Positions 56,261 through 64,000 of a DNA stretch of 64,000 bases are shown piece after piece (position 1 is the first letter of the stretch; each line of letters begins with the position of its first letter). Made by a program: the position numbers and the translations under genes. The notes beneath the pieces are model-generated. The model was not told the origin of the DNA. It saw only the letters and a program-made list of their open reading frames with translations, and ran no database searches. Source of the stretch: Parabacteroides chongii (GTDB lineage Bacteria; Bacteroidota; Bacteroidia; Bacteroidales; Tannerellaceae); the NCBI RefSeq assembly GCF_029581355.1, contig NZ_CP120849.1, positions 5,612,501-5,676,500 on the forward strand, in the 5' to 3' direction.

Positions 56261-58411
56261 ATGATCGATCAACCTACCATAGACCGGATACTTGACACTG
56301 CAAACATTGTGGATGTTGTTTCAGAATTCGTTACCTTGCGTAAGCGAGGGATCAACTATGTAGGATTATGTCCGTTTCATACAGACAAAACCCCCTCTTT
56401 CTACGTCTCTCCGGCCAAAAATATCTGTAAATGCTTCGCCTGTGGCGAAGGCGGCACGGCTGTTCACTTCATCATGAAGCATGAACAGCTGAACTATTTC
56501 GATGCCTTACGTTATCTTGCCAAGAAATACAACATCGAGATACAGGAACGGGAACTGACCGATAAGGAAAAGCAAAGACGCAGCGACCGGGAAAGTATGT
56601 TGATCGTCAACAGTTGGGCACAACAGTATTTCAGCACCCAGCTGTACGAACACGTAGAAGGGAAAACCGTCGGATTGCGTTATTTTGCCGAACGTGGATT
56701 CCGGGAAGACACCATCCGTAAATTTCAGTTAGGTTACAGTCTCGACCAGCGGGATGCTTTATATAAGGCAGCAACCAAGAACGGTTATAAAAAAGAATTC
56801 CTTGAAAAAACAGGGTTAGTCATTGCTTACGATAACGGAGGGGTGAACGACCGTTTCCGTGGTCGTGTGATCTTCCCCGTACATACGTTGAGCGGTAAAG
56901 TGGTGGCTTTCGGTGGCCGCGTGCTCAAAAAGGACGAGAAAACAGCCAAGTACGTCAACTCGCCCGAAAGCGAGATTTACCATAAAAGTAATGAGCTTTA
57001 CGGTATCTATTTCGCCAAACAGTCGATGGTGAAGGAAGACCGCTGCTTCCTGGTAGAAGGTTACACCGATGTGATCTCCATGCACCAGGCGGGTATAGAG
57101 AATGTGGTCGCCTCGTCCGGTACGGCTCTTACACAGGGACAGATACGGCTTATACATCGTTTCACCAATAATATTACCGTACTATATGACGGTGATGCCG
57201 CCGGTATCAAAGCCGCCCTGCGCGGTATCGACCTGTTGCTGGAAGACGGAATGAACGTCAAGGTGGTTCTGCTGCCGGACGGTGAAGACCCGGACTCGTT
57301 CGCCCGCAAACACAATGCCAGCCAGTTCGCCGAATTTATCAAGCAGAGCGAAACGGACTTTATCCGTTTCAAAACCCGTTTATTACTGGATGATGCAGGC
57401 AACGACCCGATCAAACGTTCGTCGCTGATCACGGATATTATCCGCACGGTAGCCATTATCCCCGACAATATAGCCCGTTCCATCTATATCCGCGAATGCA
57501 GTGCGATGATGGAGATAGACGAACAGGTGTTGCTGAACGAGGTAAACAAAATCCGTTTAAATAAGGAAGAAAGGCAAAACAACCAGACACAGTCCACACC
57601 TCCGGTTTCCAATACAATGAGTATGATACCGGAATATCCGGATATTCCCGGTTACCAGCCGATCGTAGAGGATAGCTTTTTGCCACCATCGGACGAAGCA
57701 ATGCCATCATTACCGGACGATATGCCCCCTCCTCCTCCGCCCATGGAAGAATATCCGGCGGGAGAGACAGGTCCTATGGATGTGCCCCCCCCCGATTTTC
57801 CGCCAGTACAACCGCCGGAAGTGGTTCGCGCCGCCCAGCCGAAACGTTCGCCTTATGAAATATACGAACTTACGTTGCTGAAATATATCGTGCGTTATGG
57901 CGAGAAAGTTTTGTTCGACTATGTGGATGAAGAAACAAACGAACATATCGTTATGCGTGTTGCCGAATATATCCGTTACGACCTGGAACGTGACGATCTG
58001 ACTTTCTATACCCCGATCTTCAAAAATATGCTCGACGAAGCTGCCGAGAGATGCAAGAACGAGGGATTTATTGCCAACCGTTACTTTCTGGCCCATCCGG
58101 ACCCGAACGTCAGCCGTTTGGCTGCGAACCTGATCAGCGAAAAATATCAGTTGAGCAAATATCACAGCAAGTATCGTGAACTGGAACAGGAAGAGGACAA
58201 ACTGGATCAGCTGGTTATTCGTGAAATATATGCCATGAAGGATGCCTATATCATACGCCAGATTAAAGAGACCCAGTTAGGCATCAAGGAAGCACATCTG
58301 AAAGGGAATGAAGATCAGGTGTTCGAGTTGATGAGAAAGCTGACTCACCTGAACGAGATAAAGAATGTATTGAGTAAAGAATTGGGAGAACGTATCGTAT
58401 TAAAAATGTAA
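56261..58411 (+). CDS. dnaG: DNA primase
   Basis: The 716-residue protein has the CHC2 zinc domain (GLCPFHTDKTPSFYVSPAKN, then KCFACGEGG), the catalytic core (FRGRVIFPVHTLSGKVVAFG), and the Toprim motif VEGYTDVISM. A proline-rich linker (about 465-520, with PPPPPPMEEYPAGE and VPPPDFPPVQPPEV) leads to the C-terminal helicase-binding domain. It primes DNA replication. The linker is unusually long and carries a run of nine C in the DNA. Confidence 0.95.
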   Translation: MIDQPTIDRILDTANIVDVVSEFVTLRKRGINYVGLCPFHTDKTPSFYVSPAKNICKCFACGEGGTAVHFIMKHEQLNYFDALRYLAKKYNIEIQERELTDKEKQRRSDRESMLIVNSWAQQYFSTQLYEHVEGKTVGLRYFAERGFREDTIRKFQLGYSLDQRDALYKAATKNGYKKEFLEKTGLVIAYDNGGVNDRFRGRVIFPVHTLSGKVVAFGGRVLKKDEKTAKYVNSPESEIYHKSNELYGIYFAKQSMVKEDRCFLVEGYTDVISMHQAGIENVVASSGTALTQGQIRLIHRFTNNITVLYDGDAAGIKAALRGIDLLLEDGMNVKVVLLPDGEDPDSFARKHNASQFAEFIKQSETDFIRFKTRLLLDDAGNDPIKRSSLITDIIRTVAIIPDNIARSIYIRECSAMMEIDEQVLLNEVNKIRLNKEERQNNQTQSTPPVSNTMSMIPEYPDIPGYQPIVEDSFLPPSDEAMPSLPDDMPPPPPPMEEYPAGETGPMDVPPPDFPPVQPPEVVRAAQPKRSPYEIYELTLLKYIVRYGEKVLFDYVDEETNEHIVMRVAEYIRYDLERDDLTFYTPIFKNMLDEAAERCKNEGFIANRYFLAHPDPNVSRLAANLISEKYQLSKYHSKYRELEQEEDKLDQLVIREIYAMKDAYIIRQIKETQLGIKEAHLKGNEDQVFELMRKLTHLNEIKNVLSKELGERIVLKM

Positions 58412-58427
58412 CAACAATTTATAGCCT

Positions 58428-59354
58428 ATGAACTTTTTGGAAACGGAAGATGTGGTAAAACAGTATGCCAATCATCTTGCCCTGAACAAAGTCAACATCC
58501 AGGTTCCCGAAGGAAAGATATTCGGGTTGCTCGGACCTAATGGTGCCGGCAAAACCACACTAATCCGTATCATCAACCGTATCACGGCTCCCGACAGTGG
58601 GATCGTTCGTTTCAACGGACGTGAATCGCAACCGGAGGATATATACCAGATCGGATACCTGCCGGAAGAACGTGGTCTTTATAAAAAAATGAAAGTCGGC
58701 GAACAAGCTATCTACCTGGCACAATTGAAAGGCTTATCCTACCAGGAGGCCCGTAAACGCCTGACACAATGGTTCGAAAAGTTCGACATCATGCCCTGGT
58801 GGAACAAGAAGCTGGAAGAGTTGTCGAAAGGGATGCAACAGAAAGTTCAATTCATCATTACCGTTATTCACGAACCGGCACTGCTTATATTCGACGAACC
58901 GTTCAGCGGTTTCGACCCGGTGAATGCGGAACGGCTGAAGCAGGAAATACTGGAACTGAAGGAGAAAGGACATACGATCATATTCTCCACCCATAATATG
59001 GCATCAGTGGAAGAAATATGCGATAATATAGCCCTGATAAATCGTTCACAGGTCGTTCTTTCCGGAAATGTAACGGAAGTAAGGAACCGTTTCCGGAACA
59101 ATACATTTACTTTACGCATCACATCGGATAGCTCCCTGCAAAACGATCAGACGGATATCTTTACTATACTTTCCGAAAAGGAACAAAGCGGGATACGTGA
59201 ATTTCAGATCCATAAGGCAGAAGGTATCAGCAACTCTGCTCTACTGTCCACTTTATCGAAACAGGCAGAAATTCTCTCGTTTACCGAAGAGTTACCATCC
59301 ATGAACGACATATTTATTAACACCGTATCAGGTACAAACACGACACAGGCATGA
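58428..59354 (+). CDS. ABC transporter ATP-binding protein
   Basis: The 308-residue protein has Walker A LLGPNGAGKTTLI (38-50), the signature ELSKGMQQKVQ, Walker B LLIFDEPFSGFDPV and the switch His in IIFSTHN. A C-terminal domain follows. It is the natural partner of the permease gene that overlaps its stop by 4 bases, a Na+-exporter-like (NatA) arrangement. Confidence 0.93.
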   Translation: MNFLETEDVVKQYANHLALNKVNIQVPEGKIFGLLGPNGAGKTTLIRIINRITAPDSGIVRFNGRESQPEDIYQIGYLPEERGLYKKMKVGEQAIYLAQLKGLSYQEARKRLTQWFEKFDIMPWWNKKLEELSKGMQQKVQFIITVIHEPALLIFDEPFSGFDPVNAERLKQEILELKEKGHTIIFSTHNMASVEEICDNIALINRSQVVLSGNVTEVRNRFRNNTFTLRITSDSSLQNDQTDIFTILSEKEQSGIREFQIHKAEGISNSALLSTLSKQAEILSFTEELPSMNDIFINTVSGTNTTQA

Positions 59355-60661
59355 ATAAAATAGGACTTATAATCAAAAGAGAGTATCTGCGCCGGGTAAG
59401 TAAAAAGTCGTTTATCCTGCTTACGCTATTAACTCCGTTTTTGTTTGCAGCACTGGTGTTCGTTCCGTTATGGTTGTCAACTATTAAAGGAGACGAGGTT
59501 CGTAATATCGCCATTATCGATACGACAGGAAAATATGCCCAATTGTTTGAAAACAATGAAAGCTTCCACTTCGTCCATAGCGACAAGACGCTAGACGACT
59601 ATCGCCGGAACAGTGACAAGGAAATATTCGCCTTCCTCAGTATTACAGACGATCTGTTGAGCAACCCAAAGGCGGCAACTCTCTATTCGGAAAAGCAGGT
59701 ACCCGTCGAACTGAGCCGGCTGGTTAACCAGACATTAAGCAAACAACTCGAAAGTGAGAAGCTTGCTTCCTTCAACATCCCCAATCTGAAAGAGATCATC
59801 CGGGAAAGTAAGATCAATTTTAATGTACAAACCATCAAATGGAGCGAAGACGGGCAGGAAAGTACGTCGTCGGCCACCGTAGCATCCGTGATCGGAATGG
59901 TATTCACGTTCATTATTTATATGTTCATTATGATGTATGGTGCGATGGTCATGCAAGGGGTGATGGAGGAAAAGACCAACCGCATCATCGAGGTGATGAT
60001 TTCTTCTGTGCGGCCGTTCGATCTGATGATGGGGAAAATTATCGGTATCGGTTTTGTCGGATTGACACAGGTATTCCTGTGGGGGATTATCACGACCGTA
60101 CTGGTTAGCGTAGGAGGATTCATGTTCTCGGGAGGGGCTGATATGAGTGCCTTACAAGCCGGCCCCCAAATGGGAATGGTGGATACGAATGCATTGGCTT
60201 CTTCTTCCGGTAATGAGATTATGGGAATTATTAATTCTATCAATATCGCAGAGATAGGTATTTCCTTTATTATCTATTTTATTGGCGGTTATATGTTATA
60301 TGCATCCATATTCGCGGCAATCGGTTCGGCTGTAGACAGCCAGGAAGATACGCAACAGTTTATGGCGCCTGTTACAATCTTTATGATCTTTGCGTTGTAC
60401 GCCGGTATTTACAGCATGGAGAATCCGGACGGCCCGCTGGCTTTCTGGTGTTCGATGATACCGTTCACATCACCGATTGTCATGATGGTACGTATCCCGT
60501 TTGAAATACCTTTGTGGGAGAAGTTATTATCTGTTTCTTTACTATATGCTTCGGCTATCGGCATTGTCTGGTTATCAGCCAAGATATACCGGGTCGGTAT
60601 CCTGATGTATGGAAAGAAACCGAGTATAAAGGAAATGGTAAAATGGATCAAGTATAAATAA
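59351..60661 (+). CDS. ABC transporter permease (NatB-like)
   Basis: The 436-residue protein has one N-terminal span, a large extracytoplasmic domain (about 45-185), and five C-terminal spans with GVMEEKTNRIIEVMISSVRP, FDLMMGKIIGIGFVGLTQV and AIGSAVDSQEDTQQFMAPVT. These are typical of NatB/ABC-2 permeases. It pairs with the ATPase just upstream. Confidence 0.9.
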   Translation: MNKIGLIIKREYLRRVSKKSFILLTLLTPFLFAALVFVPLWLSTIKGDEVRNIAIIDTTGKYAQLFENNESFHFVHSDKTLDDYRRNSDKEIFAFLSITDDLLSNPKAATLYSEKQVPVELSRLVNQTLSKQLESEKLASFNIPNLKEIIRESKINFNVQTIKWSEDGQESTSSATVASVIGMVFTFIIYMFIMMYGAMVMQGVMEEKTNRIIEVMISSVRPFDLMMGKIIGIGFVGLTQVFLWGIITTVLVSVGGFMFSGGADMSALQAGPQMGMVDTNALASSSGNEIMGIINSINIAEIGISFIIYFIGGYMLYASIFAAIGSAVDSQEDTQQFMAPVTIFMIFALYAGIYSMENPDGPLAFWCSMIPFTSPIVMMVRIPFEIPLWEKLLSVSLLYASAIGIVWLSAKIYRVGILMYGKKPSIKEMVKWIKYK

Positions 60662-60662
60662 T

Positions 60663-61187
60663 ATGACTTCAACAATATCGCTTATACTAAGTCGCCACGG
60701 AGAGACGGAAGAGAATAAACTGCGCATCATGCAGGGACAAATGCCCGGCCATCTCTCCGAATTGGGAAAACAACAGGCGGAACAACTTGCCGACCTGTTG
60801 GAAGGAGAAGAGATCGACGTGATTGTCAGCAGCGACCTGGCCCGGAGTTACGATACAGCCCTGGCTGTTGCCCGTCGTAAAGGGCTGGAACCTGTCCAGA
60901 CTCCCCTGCTCCGTGAAATGGACTGGGGTATCTATACCGGAAAGGTTGCCAACGAAATGGATTTCAAGAACCTGCCTGAAAGTGTAGAAAGCCTGGAGGC
61001 TTTACATAAGAGAGCCGGAGAGTTTCTGGAATTCCTGCAAACCGAATTTCCGGGCAAACGTATCCTGGCTATCGGGCATGGGGGATTTAACCGTGCTATC
61101 ATCGTACGGATAGAAAAAAGGCAGCAAGAGGATATCCTGAAGCTGCCGATTATGAAAAACACAGCTTGCCTGCGCTTTTCGATATAA
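60663..61187 (+). CDS. Histidine phosphatase family protein
   Basis: The 174-residue protein has the catalytic RHGETEENKL motif at 11-20 and the second His in ILAIGHGGFNRAI. It is a small phosphoglycerate-mutase-like enzyme, probably a phosphatase (for instance of sugar phosphates). It starts one base after the permease gene and closes the operon. Confidence 0.9.
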   Translation: MTSTISLILSRHGETEENKLRIMQGQMPGHLSELGKQQAEQLADLLEGEEIDVIVSSDLARSYDTALAVARRKGLEPVQTPLLREMDWGIYTGKVANEMDFKNLPESVESLEALHKRAGEFLEFLQTEFPGKRILAIGHGGFNRAIIVRIEKRQQEDILKLPIMKNTACLRFSI

Positions 61188-61199
61188 AACGGATTTTGT

Positions 61200-61613
61200 C
61201 TATACCTGTGGTTGTACGACACTGAACGTGCCGGATGCTTTGCTTACAAGTTTATCATCGCAATAAATCTCACATTCACTGAAATGTACGTGTCGTCCTG
61301 GTTTGATCACTGTTCCTTTGGCAATCAACTCTTTCCCCCAGGCTGCCCGCAGGAAGGATACTTTCAGTTCTGCCGTCAATACATCTTTATCCAACGGAGT
61401 CATTGTATAGGCGGCAAATCCGGCGATCGTATCGGCCAGGGCAGCCAATACACCTCCATGAATAACACCGCTATACTGGCGTTGTTCATCGTGCAAGGGC
61501 ATACGTGCCTCAACGATCCCATCTTCGACAGTAGTGAATTGTACCCCCAAATGGTTTACATAGGGATTAGTTTTCACTCTGTCGAGTAATCTTTCTTTTA
61601 CTTCTGTATTCAT
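61200..61613 (-). CDS. PaaI-family thioesterase (hotdog fold)
   Basis: The 137-residue protein has the hotdog signature YSGVIHGGVLAALADTIAGF, with the conserved HGG and following Asp, and LTAELKVSFLRAAWGKELIA. It hydrolyses an acyl-CoA of unknown kind. It is encoded 29 bases after xpt on the same strand and convergent to the phosphatase gene. Confidence 0.88.
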   Translation of the reverse strand: MNTEVKERLLDRVKTNPYVNHLGVQFTTVEDGIVEARMPLHDEQRQYSGVIHGGVLAALADTIAGFAAYTMTPLDKDVLTAELKVSFLRAAWGKELIAKGTVIKPGRHVHFSECEIYCDDKLVSKASGTFSVVQPQV

Positions 61614-61642
61614 TATTTTTTACTCAATTAGTTGGTTTCTTT

Positions 61643-62209
61643 CTAACGGATCGTGATCTTACAATCGTCGAGATTGTCGATAATAGCCAAACTTTCCACA
61701 TGGATACCTGATTCGCGCAATGCTTTTCCTCCATCCTGAAATGCCTTTTCGATAATAAAACCCATACCGGCAATCGTCGCACCAGCCTGTTGAGCCAGGT
61801 CGATCATTCCCATAGCTGCATTACCGAAAGCAAGGAAGTCGTCGATAAAAAGGATATGGTCGTCTGCCGTCAGGAAATTATTACTGATACAAACAGAATA
61901 ATCACGGTCTTTGGTAAAGGAATGGACTACCGTGCTCAGCATATTCTCCATTGTCTTCGGTTGCTTTTTCTTTACAAATACCACTGGCAGTTGCAGGATA
62001 TAACCGACCATGATGGCCGGGGCGATACCGCTTGCTTCGATCGTAACGATCTTATTGATATGTTCTCCTTTAAATCGATTGATAAATTCTTCAGCAACCT
62101 TATACAGAAGCATCGGGTCCATCTGGTGATTTATAAAACTGTCCACCTTCAAGATACCTCCCGGATAGCATCTGCCGTCTTGCAAAATACGCTGTTTAAG
62201 TAATTCCAT
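61643..62209 (-). CDS. xpt: Xanthine phosphoribosyltransferase
   Basis: The 188-residue protein has [20 protein letters not shown] and the PRPP motif [17 protein letters not shown], and [16 protein letters not shown]. This is the Xpt family that makes XMP from xanthine. It lies 6 bases after the xanthine permease gene. Confidence 0.92.
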   Translation of the reverse strand: MELLKQRILQDGRCYPGGILKVDSFINHQMDPMLLYKVAEEFINRFKGEHINKIVTIEASGIAPAIMVGYILQLPVVFVKKKQPKTMENMLSTVVHSFTKDRDYSVCISNNFLTADDHILFIDDFLAFGNAAMGMIDLAQQAGATIAGMGFIIEKAFQDGGKALRESGIHVESLAIIDNLDDCKITIR

Positions 62210-62215
62210 TTGTTT

Positions 62216-63595
62216 TTATTGTGTTTTATCTTCTTTATCTTCTTTTACACGGATCAGCACATTGGCAATAATCGCCGTTAAACCGCCCGTAGTAATACCG
62301 GATGAGAATATGCCTTTGATAGCCTCCGGAGCCGTTTTCAAAATGTCAGGCATTAATTCCACCCCCAAACCGAGGGAAAGGCTGACTGCTAATACCAGTG
62401 TCGCTTTCCGGTTGATCTCCTGCGAAGCGATGATACGGATACCGGCAGCTGCCACCGTTCCGAACATCAGTAATGTAGCCCCTCCGAGAACCGGATCGGG
62501 CATCAAAGAGAACACCACACCCACAACTGGAAACAATCCCAGTAAAACCAGCATGCCGGCAATATAATAACCGACATAACGGCTGGCAACGCCTGTCAAC
62601 TGGATGATCCCGTTATTTTGTGCAAAGATAGAATTTGGAAATGAATTAAAGACACCGGAAACAAAAGAATTTACACCGTCTGCCAGCACACCGCCGGAGA
62701 CACGCTTCAGATAGCTCTTTCCTTCAATCGATTTACCGGAAATCATGGAGTTGGCAGTTATATCGCCTGTCGCTTCAATAGCCGTGATCAGATAAACCAG
62801 CCCGATAGCGATGAATGAAGAAATATTGAAATCGAGCCCGTATTTAAACGGAACCGGTATATTGAATCCCATCAGGTTCTGGGAGGAAGCCGCACTCATA
62901 TCGACCATTCCCAAGGCAAAAGACAGTCCGTAACCAATACACAGTCCGAGAACGATCGAACTCATACGCAGGTATTTATTCTTGCAACGGTTGAAGAACA
63001 GCACACTCAGCAATACAGTTGCAGCTACGCCGATATTTTCCAAGCTACCGAATGTCCCGTTATCCATCGCAGCAAAACCGCCCCCGCAAGAAACCACGCC
63101 GACCTTGATCAGGCTCAACCCGATCAACAGCACGACAATCCCTGAAACCAGCGGAGTAATGATCGAACGCATATATTTGAATGTCCGGCTAATAATCATT
63201 TCGATCGGAGCAGCAGCCATACAAACACCGAAAATCAGCGGCAAGCCACCCGTCAGTCCGGCAGAAATGATCGGACCGATGAATGAAAAGCTCGTTCCCT
63301 GTATACAGAGTAGCCCGGCTCCCACCGGACCGATCCGTTTACATTGTACAAATGTGGATATACCGGAAGCAAAAAGAGCCATCGACACCAGGAAACCAGT
63401 CGTTTCAAGATCGAGTTTCAAAGCTCCCGCAATGATCAGCGGCGGAGTAATGATCGCGACAAAGATAGCCAATAAATGCTGCAAGGCGGCAAACAGGGCT
63501 TCTTTCAAAGGCGGACGGTCGTCGATACCGTAAATCAGATCTGTTTCTTTAACCGAGATAATAGTCTCCTCTAACTCTTCTGTGTTGATATCCAT
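62216..63595 (-). CDS. Xanthine permease (nucleobase:cation symporter-2 family)
   Basis: The 459-residue protein has about 12 spans and the NAT signature FPNSIFAQNNGIIQLTG (near 320), with Gln-Asn-Asn-Gly. The earlier VKETDLIYGIDDRPPL leader is typical of uracil-xanthine permeases. With xpt following, xanthine is the likely substrate (PbuX-like). I see no purine riboswitch in the 27 bases upstream. Confidence 0.9.
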   Translation of the reverse strand: MDINTEELEETIISVKETDLIYGIDDRPPLKEALFAALQHLLAIFVAIITPPLIIAGALKLDLETTGFLVSMALFASGISTFVQCKRIGPVGAGLLCIQGTSFSFIGPIISAGLTGGLPLIFGVCMAAAPIEMIISRTFKYMRSIITPLVSGIVVLLIGLSLIKVGVVSCGGGFAAMDNGTFGSLENIGVAATVLLSVLFFNRCKNKYLRMSSIVLGLCIGYGLSFALGMVDMSAASSQNLMGFNIPVPFKYGLDFNISSFIAIGLVYLITAIEATGDITANSMISGKSIEGKSYLKRVSGGVLADGVNSFVSGVFNSFPNSIFAQNNGIIQLTGVASRYVGYYIAGMLVLLGLFPVVGVVFSLMPDPVLGGATLLMFGTVAAAGIRIIASQEINRKATLVLAVSLSLGLGVELMPDILKTAPEAIKGIFSSGITTGGLTAIIANVLIRVKEDKEDKTQ

Positions 63596-63622
63596 ATTTG
63601 TTATTTGATGATAAATATTTAA

Positions 63623-64000
63623 TTACAATTTCAATTCCTGAAGGGTTTCGCCTTTCGTATTCAAGACCTTCAAAGTCATGTCCTTTCCTTTTTTCTGAAG
63701 CACCATGACCGTCGCACCGTCCATACGGTAACCGCCTCCTACGATAACCGGAAAGTTATTTCCGTTGGCATCGCCTTTCGGATAATAAGCGTTACGGTGA
63801 GTATGCGCGTTGATACATACATTGAACGGGGCCTTTGCCAACAGTCCGCTCCACAGTTCCAGACAAGGGTTATAACGGTCTACATCTTTACCATAGATAG
63901 GCACATGGTGAATCAACACACGTTTTGCCGCCTGTTTGAACGGCTTGCATGCCAGCTCTTCTTTCAGAAACCCGACCTGTGCTTCGCGCAAGGCGGAGAA
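63623..64000 (-). CDS. Metallophosphoesterase, 3' part
   Basis: The frame is open to the window edge, giving the last 125 residues of a longer protein. LIHHVPIYGKDVDRYNP and CINAHTHRNAYYPKG are the C-terminal metal-binding motifs of calcineurin-like phosphoesterases. The end reads KVLNTKGETLQELKL, a strand-rich tail. It is 27 bases upstream of the xanthine permease gene on the same strand. The substrate cannot be judged from this part. Confidence 0.8.
   Translation of the reverse strand, partial: FSALREAQVGFLKEELACKPFKQAAKRVLIHHVPIYGKDVDRYNPCLELWSGLLAKAPFNVCINAHTHRNAYYPKGDANGNNFPVIVGGGYRMDGATVMVLQKKGKDMTLKVLNTKGETLQELKL

Noticed and set aside
57785..57793. Frameshift in dnaG at the C run
   Set aside because: The frame continues without break to the normal C-terminal domain.

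Overview
The window looks like a chromosomal segment of a gut Bacteroidales bacterium, most probably Parabacteroides or a close relative. This rests on the Bacteroidota-type promoter -7 box (TAnnTTTG) ahead of many genes, a SusR/SusA-E starch locus, SusC/SusD proteins, HU/VirE gene pairs and moderate GC. I could run no database search, so the genus is an inference. I saw no tRNA or rRNA gene and no CRISPR array.

Layout. 1-2054: end of a biotin-dependent sodium-pumping decarboxylase operon. 2169-3002: a 43-residue membrane protein and a Crp/Fnr-type regulator, then about 600 bases of non-coding DNA with large imperfect palindromes. 3600-11093: a nine-gene operon of exported proteins, a lipoprotein, a zinc-ribbon membrane protein, an SPFH protein and GYF_2 proteins; it looks like an uncharacterised envelope or membrane-stress machine. 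11227-13694: a VirE-type primase/helicase and an HU-like protein surrounded by iteron-like repeats. 14176-15909: an AAA-ATPase/PD-(D/E)XK protein. 15911-24150: core genes (tsaB, yicC, gmk, nadD, lysS, gpsA, pgi, a HAD phosphatase). 24227-31761: a TIM-barrel protein and a TolC-HlyD-permease-permease efflux operon with a Crp/Fnr-like regulator. 32070-34948: two tandem guaA-like genes, the second with a reduced glutaminase domain. 35193-37139: a lipoprotein and two small genes. 37140-38002: non-coding repeats resembling a relic of the HU/VirE-type element. 38003-43284: acetyltransferase, rsmE, nucleoside transporter, bifunctional nuclease-family protein, a probable small RNA, an M48 protease and a thioredoxin-like lipoprotein. 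43445-55494: a susR-susABCDE-like starch locus without susF and susG. 55498-64000: ORF6N protein, dnaG, an ABC exporter, a phosphatase, a thioesterase, xanthine salvage (xpt, xanthine permease) and the end of a metallophosphoesterase.

The most unusual recurring signal is a class of short intergenic arrays. At six places (about 13764, 23230, 31885, 35011, 37720 and 53664) a dyad-containing core is repeated every 21-23 bases, two to four times, and in most cases the last copy is inverted so that it can pair with the one before it. Core sequence differs between places, except that the ACCCGG core occurs at two of them. The architecture is shared. The second strongest candidate is the 3600-11093 operon, whose SPFH protein carries a GYF_2 domain and ends in a PPGV tail, the kind of peptide known GYF domains bind.
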